A stretch of 64,000 nucleotides of DNA from Sphingomonas sp. BK580 (lineage in GTDB: Bacteria > Pseudomonadota > Alphaproteobacteria > Sphingomonadales > Sphingomonadaceae), in contig NZ_JACIAY010000001.1 in the NCBI RefSeq assembly GCF_014194975.1, positions 496,001-560,000 on the forward strand, written 5' to 3'. The position numbers were made by a program, and so were the translations under genes. The notes under the pieces are model-generated. The model saw only the letters and a list, made by a program, of their open reading frames with translations, was not told the origin of the DNA and made no database searches. The first letter of the stretch is position 1. Each line of letters opens with the position of its first letter. This document shows, piece by piece, positions 45,900 to 54,766 of this stretch.

Positions 45900-47014
45900 G
45901 CGGTCGGCTCCGGCTGGGCCGACCCGCCCCGGCCCACCATGGTGAGCAGCAGCAGCGGCACGACGTAGATCAGGATCAGCAAGGCCGCGAGCAGCCGGTA
46001 GCCACCCGCGATCAGCCCGACCAGGCCGACGCGCTCGGCCAGCAGCATGCACGGCGCCAGCAGCGCCAGCGCGAGCAGCGCGCGCGTCGCGGGCGAGAGC
46101 GTGTCGCGGCCGCCCGCGCGCGCGACCCGCTCGATGACCGCGTGCACCGCGCCGGTGCCGCTCTCCAGCAACGCGGCGAAGATCATCAGCTGGAAGCCGA
46201 GGTGGAACAGCGGGTGGCCGAGCCGCACCAGGATATAGTCGGACGGCAGCACCGCCCCCGCGATCTCGGGAAGGAACGCGGCCATGGTGACGAAGAACAG
46301 CAGCGCGGGCAGCATCGCCAGCGGCGCCGCCAGCGCGCCCGCGATCACCGCGTCGCGGCCCGAGCGGAAGTGGCGCGTCACCGGCAGCACGATCACCGCG
46401 CCGACGATATTGTAGCCCGCATAGGTCAGCCCGCCGAGCGCCCAGCCCGATGCGGGCGGCCCGGCCGCGGCGAAGGCCTCGCCGATCCGCCCGCCCACGC
46501 TCGTGAGCGCGAGCAGCAGGAACAGCGCGTAGGTGGCGTAGAGCAGCACCGAGACCCAGAGGAAGACGCGCTCCACCCCTGCGTTCCCCCAGGCGACGCA
46601 GACAGTGATGCCGGCGAGCAGCGCCAGCGTCCCCGCCAAGGGTGGCAGCCCCAGCGTCGCCGCGCCGATCTCCCCCGCCGCGGCGCCGAACACCGCGAGC
46701 ACGACCACGACGAACAGCGCGTAGGCGCCCTCGAACAGCACCCAGTAGCGCCCCAGCAGCGCCTGGAAGAAGGTGCGATAGTCGCGCGCCCCGACCGCAT
46801 GCGCGAGCCGGAAGGTGGCGGCGGCGACGACGCCCCAGATCAGCGTCGCCAGCGCCATCGCCAGCACCCCGCCCCAGGCGCCCGCGGGAAGGAAGAACTC
46901 GGCGAGCTCGCGCCCGGTGGCATAGCCGCCGCCGATCACCACCGCCTTGAACGCGAGCCCGGGCAGCACGTACCGCCGGAAGCGGTCGGCCGCGGCGGGG
47001 CTCAGGCCGCGCAT
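45896..47014 (-). CDS. YkvI-like membrane transporter
   Basis: This 372-residue protein has about ten membrane spans. The start RRYVLPGLAFKAVVIGGGYATGRELAEFFLPAGAWGG and the repeat-like core resemble the YkvI family, distant relatives of amino-acid/cation permeases of the LeuT-like fold. The ATG lies inside the end of the DgcN-like gene (13-base overlap). As its neighbours handle D-amino acids and peptides, amino-acid uptake is inferred. The long upstream extension of the frame is antisense to nothing real and is ignored. Confidence 0.82.
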   Translation of the reverse strand: MRGLSPAAADRFRRYVLPGLAFKAVVIGGGYATGRELAEFFLPAGAWGGVLAMALATLIWGVVAAATFRLAHAVGARDYRTFFQALLGRYWVLFEGAYALFVVVVLAVFGAAAGEIGAATLGLPPLAGTLALLAGITVCVAWGNAGVERVFLWVSVLLYATYALFLLLALTSVGGRIGEAFAAAGPPASGWALGGLTYAGYNIVGAVIVLPVTRHFRSGRDAVIAGALAAPLAMLPALLFFVTMAAFLPEIAGAVLPSDYILVRLGHPLFHLGFQLMIFAALLESGTGAVHAVIERVARAGGRDTLSPATRALLALALLAPCMLLAERVGLVGLIAGGYRLLAALLILIYVVPLLLLTMVGRGGSAQPEPTA

Positions 47015-48045
47015 GCGTCGAGCAACCGCTCGAAGGGGTCGCCGCCGCGGATCGGGTCGGCCGCCGGCAGGCCGAGCCGCTCGGCCGTGCGCGCGATCTC
47101 CGCCGCCGCCTCGGCCTCGACCATGCCCGCGGTGTTGAGGCTGACGCCGGCGCAGCGGATCGCGGGGTTGGTCAGCCGCCCGACCGCGATCGTCTGCTCG
47201 ATCACCGCCTCGATCGACGGCACATGGTAGCCCGGCGTGCCGAGGATCTGCGCGCGCGTCGGCTGATGGCAGACGACGAACAGGTCGGGCTGGCTGCCGT
47301 GGAGCAGCGCCAGCGACACCGCGGCATAGGAGGGATGGAACAGCGAGCCCTGTCCCTCGATCACGTCGAGGTGGGTGGGTGTCGCGTCGGGGCTGAGCAG
47401 TTCGGCGGCACCGGCGGCGAAATCGGCCACCACCGCGTCGATCGCGATGCCCTCGCCCGCGATCATGATGCCGGTCTGCCCGCTGGCACGGAAGGTCGCA
47501 TCCTGGCCGCGCGCCTGGAGCCCGCGCGCGATCGCCAGCGCACTGTATTTCTTGCCGAGCGCGCAGTCGGTGCCGACGGTGAGCAGCCGGCGCCCCGCGC
47601 GCTTGGCGCCTGTCGCGATCGGCAGCGCGGCCGGCGGCTCGCGCACGTCGACCAGCCGCGTGCCCGCGCCCTTCGCCGCCTCGCGCAGCGCGGCGATGTC
47701 GCCGAGCCGGGTGTGGAGCCCGGCGACGAGGTCGAGCCCCGCCTCCACCGCGGCGAGCAGCTCGGGCATCCACGCCGCCGGGATCACGCCCCCCTGGTTG
47801 GCGACACCGACCACCATCGAGCGCGCGCCCGCCGCCGCGGCGACCGCTGGCGTCATCCGCGGCAGCCCGGTGGAGACGGTCGCGGCGGGCAGCGCGTGCT
47901 CGGCGAGGCATCTGTCCGCCGCCCAGTCGCGCAGCCCGAGCGCCGTCTTGGCGAAGCCCGGCTCGGTCGCGTCCCCGAGGAACAGCAGGTAGGGCGCCGC
48001 CAGCGCGTGCACCGCGCGCGGGGGAGAAGCGGGAGCCTCGCGCAC
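47002..48045 (-). CDS. dgcN: DUF1611 / DgcN-like protein (N-acyltransferase-type D-glutamate catabolism)
   Basis: This 347-residue protein matches the DUF1611 family: N-terminal PYLLFLGDATEPGFAKTALGL, a P-loop-like GTDCALGKKYSAL (158-168), then FRASGQTGIMIAGEGIAIDAVVADF and DVIEGQGSLFHPSYAAVSLALLHGSQPDLFVVCHQP. Members include DgcN, which with the enolase-type DgcA converts D-glutamate to L-glutamate through N-acetyl intermediates. A DgcA-like gene is 3.6 kb upstream in the same direction, which supports this. The start is GTG, two bases after the TonB receptor stop. The function of this copy is inferred. Confidence 0.82.
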   Translation of the reverse strand: MREAPASPPRAVHALAAPYLLFLGDATEPGFAKTALGLRDWAADRCLAEHALPAATVSTGLPRMTPAVAAAAGARSMVVGVANQGGVIPAAWMPELLAAVEAGLDLVAGLHTRLGDIAALREAAKGAGTRLVDVREPPAALPIATGAKRAGRRLLTVGTDCALGKKYSALAIARGLQARGQDATFRASGQTGIMIAGEGIAIDAVVADFAAGAAELLSPDATPTHLDVIEGQGSLFHPSYAAVSLALLHGSQPDLFVVCHQPTRAQILGTPGYHVPSIEAVIEQTIAVGRLTNPAIRCAGVSLNTAGMVEAEAAAEIARTAERLGLPAADPIRGGDPFERLLDACAA

Positions 48046-48047
48046 GA

Positions 48048-50354
48048 TCAGAACCCGACGCCCAGCGTGGCGCCGATCGTGCGCGGCTGGATCGGGCTCA
48101 CCTCGATCGCGCCGTTGGGGCGGGTCGGATAGGTCCCGGCCGAGATCAGCCCGCGCGAGTCACCGATGTTGCGCGCGTAGACCGACAGGTCGAACCGCCC
48201 GAGCGACACGCCGGCGCGCAGGCTGGCGGTGGTATAGCCGTCGAAGGTGATGCGACGGCCGAACAGGTCGCGATAGGCCGCGTCGAAATTGCCGAGCCGG
48301 TCGCTCACCGTCGAGACATCGGCGCCGACATAGGGCCGCGCGCCGTCCCAGTCCCAGCTGTATTCGGCGGAGACGTTGGCGTTCCACGTCGGAGCGAACG
48401 GCAGCTGGTCGCCGTCGCGCCCGCCGTTGGAGGTGTCGCCGCGCAGCCGCGTGTTGTTGTAGGCCACCGTGGTGGTGACGGTGAAGCCGCGCGTCGGGCG
48501 CAGCGTCGCGGTCGCCTCGACGCCGTAGCTGCGCGCGCCCTCGCCGTTGGCGTCGGCCGAGATCGGGCCGGCGTCGGTCTGGAAGGTCGCGACGATCAGC
48601 GTCTTGTCCCAGTCCAGGTAGTAGCCCGACAGGTCGATGCCGAAGGTCCGGTCGGCGGTCTCGGCGCGGATGCCCGCCTCGTAGCTCATCAGCGTGTCGG
48701 CGTCGGTCTGCAGCGGATAGTCGGGGCCGGCACCGGGCGGCACCACGTTGGGGCCGCCGGGGCGATAGCCCTTGGCGACGCGCGCGTAGACCTCGCTGTG
48801 TGGCGCGAACTCGTAGCGCGGCGACACCGACCAGGTGAACACGCCTTCCTTGGAGGTCGCGCGGTTCTGCGACGCGCCGTTGAACAGCGCGCCGTCGAGC
48901 GTCTGGGTGGTGCGCTGGTCGTTGTGGCTGTAGCGCCCACCCGCGGTGAGGTCGAACTTGTCGCTGAGGTGCAGCGTCGCGCTGCCGAAGCCGGCGAACT
49001 CCTTGTAGGTCGAGTCGAGCTGCGCCAGCACCAGCCCGTTGAAGCCGGGGATCTTCGGCACCGGCGTGACCGGGCGCCCGGTCGCGGTGTCGAACGGGTA
49101 ATAGCGCTGGTACAGCTGCCCCGGCTCGCGTGTGTAATAGCCGCCCACCAGCCATTCGAGCGTGGCGGAGCCGTTGGAGGCCAGCCGCAGCTCCTGTGTG
49201 AATTTCTTCTGCGTCGAGCGGTTGGGATAATAGATGCCGTAGGCGTCGGGCGCGAGGCCGTAGATCGCCGAGGACGCATATTGCGCCAGGGTGATCCCGC
49301 CGAGGTCGTTGTACGACACGTCGCTGCGATCGGTCGCGACCTGGCGGCTGTAACTCGTCACCGAGGTGAAGCTGGCGAAGCCCAGGTCATAGTCGAGCGT
49401 GCCGGTGTACAGGCGGTAGCTCACCTCGTTGCGGTCGGGGAAGAGCTGGTAGCGCACCTCGCGCCCGCCGGTGGTCGCGCCGGTGAACGGGTCGGCGGTG
49501 ATCGGGCGCAGCGTCGCCGCGTCGGCGTCGAAGGCATTGCGCGAGTCGACCTCGATGTTCTGCAGCACCGCGGTGAGCCGCAGCGACAGCCGGTCGGTCG
49601 GCTTGAGCAGCAGCGAGGCGCGGCCACCGTAGCTGCGCGCGCGGTTGACGTCATCGTCGGCGATGCCGATCGCGTCGATATAGCCCGCGGTGCGGCGGTA
49701 GAAGCCGCTCGCGCGCAGTGCCACCGCGTCGCCGAGCGGCACGTTGACCAGCGCGTTGCCGGAATAGCCGGTGCCGCCGTCGCGCACCGTCTCGACGCCG
49801 CCCTGGCCGCGCGCCTCCCACTCGCCCAGCTTGGGCGCGACGGTGACATATTTGACCACGCCGCCCAGCGAGTTGGCGCCATAGAGCGTGCCCTGCGGCC
49901 CGCGCAGCACCTCCAGCCGCTCGATGTCGAACGTGTCGAAGTCGCCCGCCAACGTCGCGCCGTTGGTCTGGCCGGTGCTCGAGCCGAACGGCGTATCGTC
50001 CAGATAGACCGCGACGGTCGGGCTCGCGCCGCCGGCGTTGATGCCGCGCAGCACCACGCGGGTCTGGCCGGGGTTGCCCGACTCGAACGACAGGCCGGGG
50101 ACCAAAGCGGCATAGTCGGCGATGGTGCGCGCCTGACGCTGCTCCAGCGCCTCGCCGCCGAGCACCGACATCGACTGCGGCACGTCGGACAGGAGCTGCT
50201 CGCGCTTCTGCGCGGTGACGATGATGTCGCCGACCTGCGCCGTCTCGCGCTCGGGCGGCGCGGGATCGGGCGACGCCTGCTGCGCCGCCGCTGCCCCACC
50301 GAGGAAGAGCGCCAGCGCACTCGCGACCGACGCGCTACGACGAATGTTCCTCAT
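48048..50354 (-). CDS. TonB-dependent receptor of the peptide/D-amino-acid locus
   Basis: This 768-residue protein has a signal peptide (SASVASALALFLGGAAAAQQ), a plug beginning GDIIVTAQKREQLLSDVPQSMSVL, and a barrel ending TIGATLGVGF. The compact size fits the iron-complex-like receptor group, but in this setting (peptide carrier, peptidases, DgcN/DgcA) a peptide or amino-acid derivative is a better guess than a siderophore. GAGGGGGAAGCG precedes the ATG. Its own promoter lies at 50383-50412 and is flanked by a perfect inverted repeat. It is the first of five co-directional, tightly spaced genes. Confidence 0.92.
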   Translation of the reverse strand: MRNIRRSASVASALALFLGGAAAAQQASPDPAPPERETAQVGDIIVTAQKREQLLSDVPQSMSVLGGEALEQRQARTIADYAALVPGLSFESGNPGQTRVVLRGINAGGASPTVAVYLDDTPFGSSTGQTNGATLAGDFDTFDIERLEVLRGPQGTLYGANSLGGVVKYVTVAPKLGEWEARGQGGVETVRDGGTGYSGNALVNVPLGDAVALRASGFYRRTAGYIDAIGIADDDVNRARSYGGRASLLLKPTDRLSLRLTAVLQNIEVDSRNAFDADAATLRPITADPFTGATTGGREVRYQLFPDRNEVSYRLYTGTLDYDLGFASFTSVTSYSRQVATDRSDVSYNDLGGITLAQYASSAIYGLAPDAYGIYYPNRSTQKKFTQELRLASNGSATLEWLVGGYYTREPGQLYQRYYPFDTATGRPVTPVPKIPGFNGLVLAQLDSTYKEFAGFGSATLHLSDKFDLTAGGRYSHNDQRTTQTLDGALFNGASQNRATSKEGVFTWSVSPRYEFAPHSEVYARVAKGYRPGGPNVVPPGAGPDYPLQTDADTLMSYEAGIRAETADRTFGIDLSGYYLDWDKTLIVATFQTDAGPISADANGEGARSYGVEATATLRPTRGFTVTTTVAYNNTRLRGDTSNGGRDGDQLPFAPTWNANVSAEYSWDWDGARPYVGADVSTVSDRLGNFDAAYRDLFGRRITFDGYTTASLRAGVSLGRFDLSVYARNIGDSRGLISAGTYPTRPNGAIEVSPIQPRTIGATLGVGF

Positions 50355-50373
50355 CGCTTCCCCCTCGGTGTTG

Positions 50374-50412
50374 CCGATCAGGATGCTAATGTCCTGATCG
50401 GAGAATAGTCAA
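50374..50412 (-). promoter_or_regulatory. TonB receptor promoter with perfect 10-bp inverted repeat
   Basis: Minus strand: TTGACT (50407-50412), 17 bases, then TTAGCA (50384-50389; TAGCAT one base on is an alternative). Around the -10 element lie the arms CCGATCAGGA (50374-50383) and TCCTGATCGG (50392-50401), a perfect 10-bp inverted repeat with an 8-base spacer. A bound dimer would block the -10 region, so repression is expected. The half-site ATCAGGA recurs at the XRE regulator promoter. Confidence 0.7.
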
Positions 50413-50419
50413 CCGCTAA

Positions 50420-51694
50420 TCAGCGCCGCTCTCCCGCCCGCACCACCGCGACCGATGCGGGATCGATCGCCGCCAGCAGCGCCGCGGCGAGCGCGGCCAG
50501 TCCGGCGAGCAGCAGGAAGAAGGCGCCGTGTCCCAGCGCGGTCCAGGCGGTGCCGACCAGCCCGGCGGCGAGGCTGCCCGCGAAGGTGGCGAGATACCAG
50601 GCCGCCACGGTGGTCGCGCCCATCCCCGCGGGTGCGAGCCGCGCGAACAGCCCCAGACCGGTCGGCAGGATGTGCAGCTCGCCCACCGTGAGCAGCGCGA
50701 AGAACAGCGCGAGCCACAGCCAGTGCGACGCGCCGCCGCGCGCCGCCAGCACGGCGAGCAGGAGATAGGCGCCCGCCACGATCAGCGCGCCCACCGCCAT
50801 GCGCCGCACCGGCCGCTCCGCGCCGCCGCGCTCGGCGCGACGTCGCCAGCGCGCCAGCAGCGGCGGCGTCATCGCCATGACGAACAGCGGGTTGAGCGAC
50901 TGGAACCACGTCATCGGCACGATCGCGTCACCGGCGCGGCGATCGACCCCAGTGTCGGCCCACAGCGCCACGGTGTTGCCGACCTGCTCATACGCGGCGC
51001 GGAAGACGGTGACGCACAGCGCCACCGCGACCAGCAGCAGCGCCACCTCGCGCGTGAAGCGGCCGCGCGGCGCGGAATGGCGCACCGGCGCCGCGCGCGC
51101 CGTCGCGGGCAGGTAGCGCTGCCCCCACAGGTAGATGCCGAGCCCCGCCACCATGCCGACGCCCGCCGCGCCGAAGCCGTAATGCCAGCCGTACAGCTCG
51201 CCCAGCGTCCCGCACAGCAGCGGCGCGAGGAAGCCGCCGATGTTCACGCCGACGTAATAGACGTTGTACGCCCAGCCGACGCGCGGGTCGCCGGGCGCGT
51301 AGAGGTCGTCGATCTGGCTCGGCAGGCTCGGCAGGAACAGTCCGTTGCCGAGCGCGATCGTCACCAGCGCGACGTAGAAGAGCGGCTCGAACGCCATCAT
51401 GAAATGGCCCAGCGCCATGATCGATCCGCCCAGCACGATCGCGCGCCGCTTGCCGAGCAGCCGGTCGGCGATCACGCCGCCGAGGATCGGGGTGAAATAG
51501 GCGCAGGCGGTATAGGCGCCGTAGATCAGCGAGGCCTGTGCCTGCCCCAGCATCAGCTGCTTGGTCATGTAATAGACCAGCAGCGCGCGCATCCCGTAGT
51601 AGGAGAATTGCTCCCACATGTTGGTGAGGAACAGCACCGTCAGCCCGCGCGGCTGACCGAACCAGGTCGGCGCGGGCGGCGCGGCGGCGCTCAC
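50420..51694 (-). CDS. POT/PTR2-type peptide:H+ symporter
   Basis: This 424-residue protein has about twelve spans and POT signatures: FLTNMWEQFSYYGMRALLVYYM near residues 22-43 (ExFxYYG motif), GGVIADRLLGKRRAIVLGG and YNVYYVGVNIGGFLAPLLCGTLGE. It carries di- or tripeptides with protons across the inner membrane. The GTG start overlaps the stop of the epimerase gene (GTGA). This pair with a dipeptide-epimerase/DgcA-like enzyme suggests the imported peptide is isomerised or its D-residue processed. Its stop is eight bases before the TonB receptor promoter. Confidence 0.9.
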   Translation of the reverse strand: MSAAAPPAPTWFGQPRGLTVLFLTNMWEQFSYYGMRALLVYYMTKQLMLGQAQASLIYGAYTACAYFTPILGGVIADRLLGKRRAIVLGGSIMALGHFMMAFEPLFYVALVTIALGNGLFLPSLPSQIDDLYAPGDPRVGWAYNVYYVGVNIGGFLAPLLCGTLGELYGWHYGFGAAGVGMVAGLGIYLWGQRYLPATARAAPVRHSAPRGRFTREVALLLVAVALCVTVFRAAYEQVGNTVALWADTGVDRRAGDAIVPMTWFQSLNPLFVMAMTPPLLARWRRRAERGGAERPVRRMAVGALIVAGAYLLLAVLAARGGASHWLWLALFFALLTVGELHILPTGLGLFARLAPAGMGATTVAAWYLATFAGSLAAGLVGTAWTALGHGAFFLLLAGLAALAAALLAAIDPASVAVVRAGERR

Positions 51695-52680
51695 CCGCCC
51701 CATACCTCCGCGCCGGCGTAGAGCAGGCCGTCGTCGTAGCGCACGCCCGGCGCGCGATCCTCGGCGAGGAAGGTCGGGCCGTCGAGGTCGACCAGGTCGG
51801 CGAGCTGGCCCAGCACGAAGCCGGGCGCGGTGGCGAGGCTGGTGCCGATCATCGTCCCCACCATCACGCCCAGCCCGAGCCGGCGCGCCTCGGCGGCGAT
51901 CAGCAGCCCCTCGGTGAGCCCGCCACACTTGTCGAGCTTGATGTTGACCACGTCGAACCGCCCGACCGCCCCGGCGACGTCGTCGAGCGTCAGCAGGCTC
52001 TCGTCGCCCGCGACCGCGATGGCGGAGCGATAGCCGTCGAGCGCCGCCTCGGCGCCGCGCGCGAGCGGCTGCTCGAGCAGCGACACGCGGTGCGGCAGCA
52101 GCCCCGCGACCAGCGCGTCGAGCTCGGCGCGCGCGAAGCCCTGGTTGCCGTCGACGCCGAGCCACACGTCGGGGCGTGCTTCCCGGATCGCGGCGACGCG
52201 CGCGAGGTCGAGGTCCAGCTCACCGGTCAGCTTCACCTTGATCGAGCGCGCCCGCGCGTAGCCGCGGGCCACCGCCGCCATCGCCTCGGGCGTGTCCGCG
52301 CTGACGGTGAAGGTGGTGACGATCGGGCGCGGCGGCTCGCTCAGCCCCGCGAGCCGCCACACCGGCGTGCCGCTGCGCCGCGCTTCCAGCTCCCACAGGG
52401 CCGCGTCGACCGCGTTGCGCGCGCCGCCCGCTGGCATCAGCGCGCGCAGCTGCTCGCGCGTCGGCCCCGCCTCGACTGCCGCGCGGGCCGCCTCGACGTC
52501 GGCCAGCATCTTGGCGAGATCGTCGCCGAGGTAATAGGCGCCGGCGCCCTCGCCGCGTCCGCGGTGGGTGCCGTCGTCGAGCGTGACGACCAGCACCTCG
52601 GCGGTCTCGAAGACATAGCCCGAGATGCGGAAGGGCTGTGCCAGCCGCAGCGTCGCGGTCTGAGTGGCGAGCCGCAGCAT
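51691..52680 (-). CDS. dgcA: enolase-superfamily epimerase/racemase (DgcA or dipeptide epimerase)
   Basis: This 329-residue protein of the muconate-lactonising/dipeptide-epimerase subgroup has the base pair Lys148/Lys150 in IKVKLTG, metal ligands Asp177 (GVDGNQG), Glu203 (LLEQPL) and Asp226 (AGDES), the opposite base Lys248 in NIKLDKCGG, and the capping segment near GTMIGTSLA. Both L-Ala-D/L-Glu epimerases and N-acetyl-D-glutamate racemase DgcA have this form; the DgcN-like gene in the locus favours DgcA, while the adjacent POT carrier favours a dipeptide substrate. The ATG overlaps the serine hydrolase stop (TGATG). Confidence 0.85.
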   Translation of the reverse strand: MLRLATQTATLRLAQPFRISGYVFETAEVLVVTLDDGTHRGRGEGAGAYYLGDDLAKMLADVEAARAAVEAGPTREQLRALMPAGGARNAVDAALWELEARRSGTPVWRLAGLSEPPRPIVTTFTVSADTPEAMAAVARGYARARSIKVKLTGELDLDLARVAAIREARPDVWLGVDGNQGFARAELDALVAGLLPHRVSLLEQPLARGAEAALDGYRSAIAVAGDESLLTLDDVAGAVGRFDVVNIKLDKCGGLTEGLLIAAEARRLGLGVMVGTMIGTSLATAPGFVLGQLADLVDLDGPTFLAEDRAPGVRYDDGLLYAGAEVWGG

Positions 52681-54680
52681 CAGTAGAACACCGTCAGCGC
52701 GAGCAGGTGGAAGGCCGCGGCGACCCACAGCACCACCAGCGTGGCGAGCAGCAGCAGCACCGCCCACAGCTTGCGCGTCCACGGCCGATCGCCGCGGAGT
52801 GTCACGACCGCGTTCCAGCCGGCGATGCCGACCGCGCCGACGAACACGACGATGCTGGCGAGCTGCAGCAGCGTGAGCGCGGCATCGCCCGGCGCGCTGT
52901 CGCCCAACAGCACCGAGACCAGCCAGAACCAGCCGCCCAGCACCAGCAGCACCGCCAGCGCCATCACCCGCGCCGCGCGCGCCGCTCGCAGCGACACGCC
53001 GGCGAGCGGCGCGGCGGCCTGGTAGCGGCGCCGCAGGTACCAGTTCGCGGGCCAGAACAGCGCGGTCAGCAGCAGCACCGCGAGGCTGGCGTAGAGCGCG
53101 GGCAGCAGCCAGGCGGCGTCGCGGTAGACCGGCACGCGATCCCACACCATGAAGGGCGAGACCAGGTCGAAGCTCCACCGCACCGGCTGCCCGTCGACGA
53201 GCTGCGCGGCGAGCCGGTCGTGCCCGGCAGGATCGCGCCAGACATAGGGCGCCACCTCGACCCAGGTGACCGGCACGCCGTTGGCGCCCTTGACCGAGGG
53301 GATGATCAGCCGCCCCTGCGCGTCGGCGCCCACCTCGGCCTGGCCGAAGAGGTTGGCGATATCGACGAAGTTGGTGAAGGACGAGCGGCTCACCTGCCAG
53401 TGGCCGGCGAGCGCCGCGGCGTGCCGGCGCGCGGTGGCCGGATCGACGCGCCCGGCCGGCAGCGTCGCGCCGGGGAAGTAGCGGTCGGCGAAATCCTGGA
53501 AAAGCTGCCCGCGCGCGACATGCGCCGCGCCGTCGCGCCCGGCCGAGTTGAACGAGACGTACAGCCCGGTGCGCTCCGCCAGGAAGAGGTGGAGCGAGGT
53601 GTGCATCTGGTTGGTGTCGCCCAGGTGCGCGATCACGCGGCGGCCGTTGATGTTGGTCTCGAAGAAACCCAGTTCCATGCGGTTGAGCGGCGGGATCAGC
53701 GAGCGCGGGTTCACCTTGGCGAGCGGGCTGTCGTGCATCAGCGCCGCGGTCTCCGGACGCAGCACGCCGCGCCCGCCGTCGAGGTGCGCGATCATGAACT
53801 TGGCCATGTCGAGCCCCGAGGCGGAGAGCGACCCCGCCGGGCCGGGCACGACGATCTCGAACGGCTTGGGATCGCCCGAGCCGAGCGGATAGCCCTGCGC
53901 CATCAGCCCGCGCAGCCGCGGCGGCAGCGGCTGGCGGAAGCTCGCCGTGCGCATGTCGAGCGGCCGGAAGATGCGCTGCTCGACATAGTCGTCGAACGGC
54001 ACGCCGCTGACGCGCTCGACGATATAGCCCGCCAGCGTCGTCGCCCAGTTGGAATAGGCCGGGGTCGTGCGCGGCGCGTAGACGCGCGCGGGGACGTGGC
54101 GCTTGAGATAGGCGCCGATCGGCTCGACGTCGCGCGCGTCATAGGTGATCAGCTTCTTGTTCGCCTCCTCGAACCCGGCGGTGTGGGTCATGATCTGGCG
54201 CAGCGTGATAGGCTGGCCATGAAAGGCGGGGATGGCGAAATCGAGGTAGCGGTTGACGTCGGCGTCGAGGTCGAGCTTCCCGGCTTCGACCTGCTGCATC
54301 ACCGCGGTCCAGGTGACGAGCTTGGAGACCGAGCCGGGGCGGAAGAGGGTGAGGTTCGGGTCGACCGAGCGGCGCTTCGCCACGTCCGCATAGCCGTAGC
54401 CGCGCGCCGCGATCACCTGGCCGTCGCGCACCACCGTCACCACCGCGCCCGCGATGTCGCCGCTGTGGAGCGCGTAGGGCATATAGCCGTCGAGCCAGGC
54501 GGTAACGTCCTCGCCGGTGAGCGCTCGACCGGTCGTAGGAATAGCCGGCGGGGCGGGCGCGGCCGGCTGCGCCACCGTCGGTGCGCCTGGCGTCACCGGC
54601 GCCTGTGCTGGCGCCAGCGCAGCGACCGCCGCCGCGCCGAACGCCGCCGACAGCCACGCGAGCATCCGTCCCGTCCCCAT
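52680..54680 (-). CDS. penicillin-binding-protein-like serine hydrolase with C-terminal membrane domain (paralogue)
   Basis: This 666-residue protein has a signal peptide and a Pro/Ala linker. Its beta-lactamase-like domain has SVSK (Ser117-Lys120) and YSN from Tyr209, and a C-terminal region carries about four membrane spans (ALYASLAVLLLTALFWPANWYL onwards). It shares the order and many phrases with the gene at 42362-44320 (ITGA/LDGYMP, VNRYLDF, AGYIVERVSG), so the two derive from a duplication. It probably acts as a DD- or D-aminopeptidase facing the periplasm. It is first of the three-gene unit with dgcA and the POT carrier, and divergent from the XRE regulator. Confidence 0.87.
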   Translation of the reverse strand: MGTGRMLAWLSAAFGAAAVAALAPAQAPVTPGAPTVAQPAAPAPPAIPTTGRALTGEDVTAWLDGYMPYALHSGDIAGAVVTVVRDGQVIAARGYGYADVAKRRSVDPNLTLFRPGSVSKLVTWTAVMQQVEAGKLDLDADVNRYLDFAIPAFHGQPITLRQIMTHTAGFEEANKKLITYDARDVEPIGAYLKRHVPARVYAPRTTPAYSNWATTLAGYIVERVSGVPFDDYVEQRIFRPLDMRTASFRQPLPPRLRGLMAQGYPLGSGDPKPFEIVVPGPAGSLSASGLDMAKFMIAHLDGGRGVLRPETAALMHDSPLAKVNPRSLIPPLNRMELGFFETNINGRRVIAHLGDTNQMHTSLHLFLAERTGLYVSFNSAGRDGAAHVARGQLFQDFADRYFPGATLPAGRVDPATARRHAAALAGHWQVSRSSFTNFVDIANLFGQAEVGADAQGRLIIPSVKGANGVPVTWVEVAPYVWRDPAGHDRLAAQLVDGQPVRWSFDLVSPFMVWDRVPVYRDAAWLLPALYASLAVLLLTALFWPANWYLRRRYQAAAPLAGVSLRAARAARVMALAVLLVLGGWFWLVSVLLGDSAPGDAALTLLQLASIVVFVGAVGIAGWNAVVTLRGDRPWTRKLWAVLLLLATLVVLWVAAAFHLLALTVFY

Positions 54681-54700
54681 TGCCGCCGCCTCCGCTTGTC

Positions 54701-54740
54701 GTTATCCTCAGGTATCATCCTGATCAGGACAAGGTTATCC
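54701..54740. promoter_or_regulatory. divergent promoter region with palindrome and AGGAT repeats
   Basis: Between the serine hydrolase and the XRE regulator lies the perfect 12-bp palindrome TCCTGATCAGGA (54718-54729), flanked by GTTATCCT on both sides (54701-54708 and 54734-54741). On the minus strand this gives three AGGAT-type repeats. The half-site is the same as in the inverted repeat at the TonB promoter, so one protein, probably the XRE-cupin regulator, may bind both. No clear -35/-10 pair could be fixed. Confidence 0.55.
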
Positions 54741-54766
54741 TGTTTAGGCGCTTCGTCAATGGCCTC

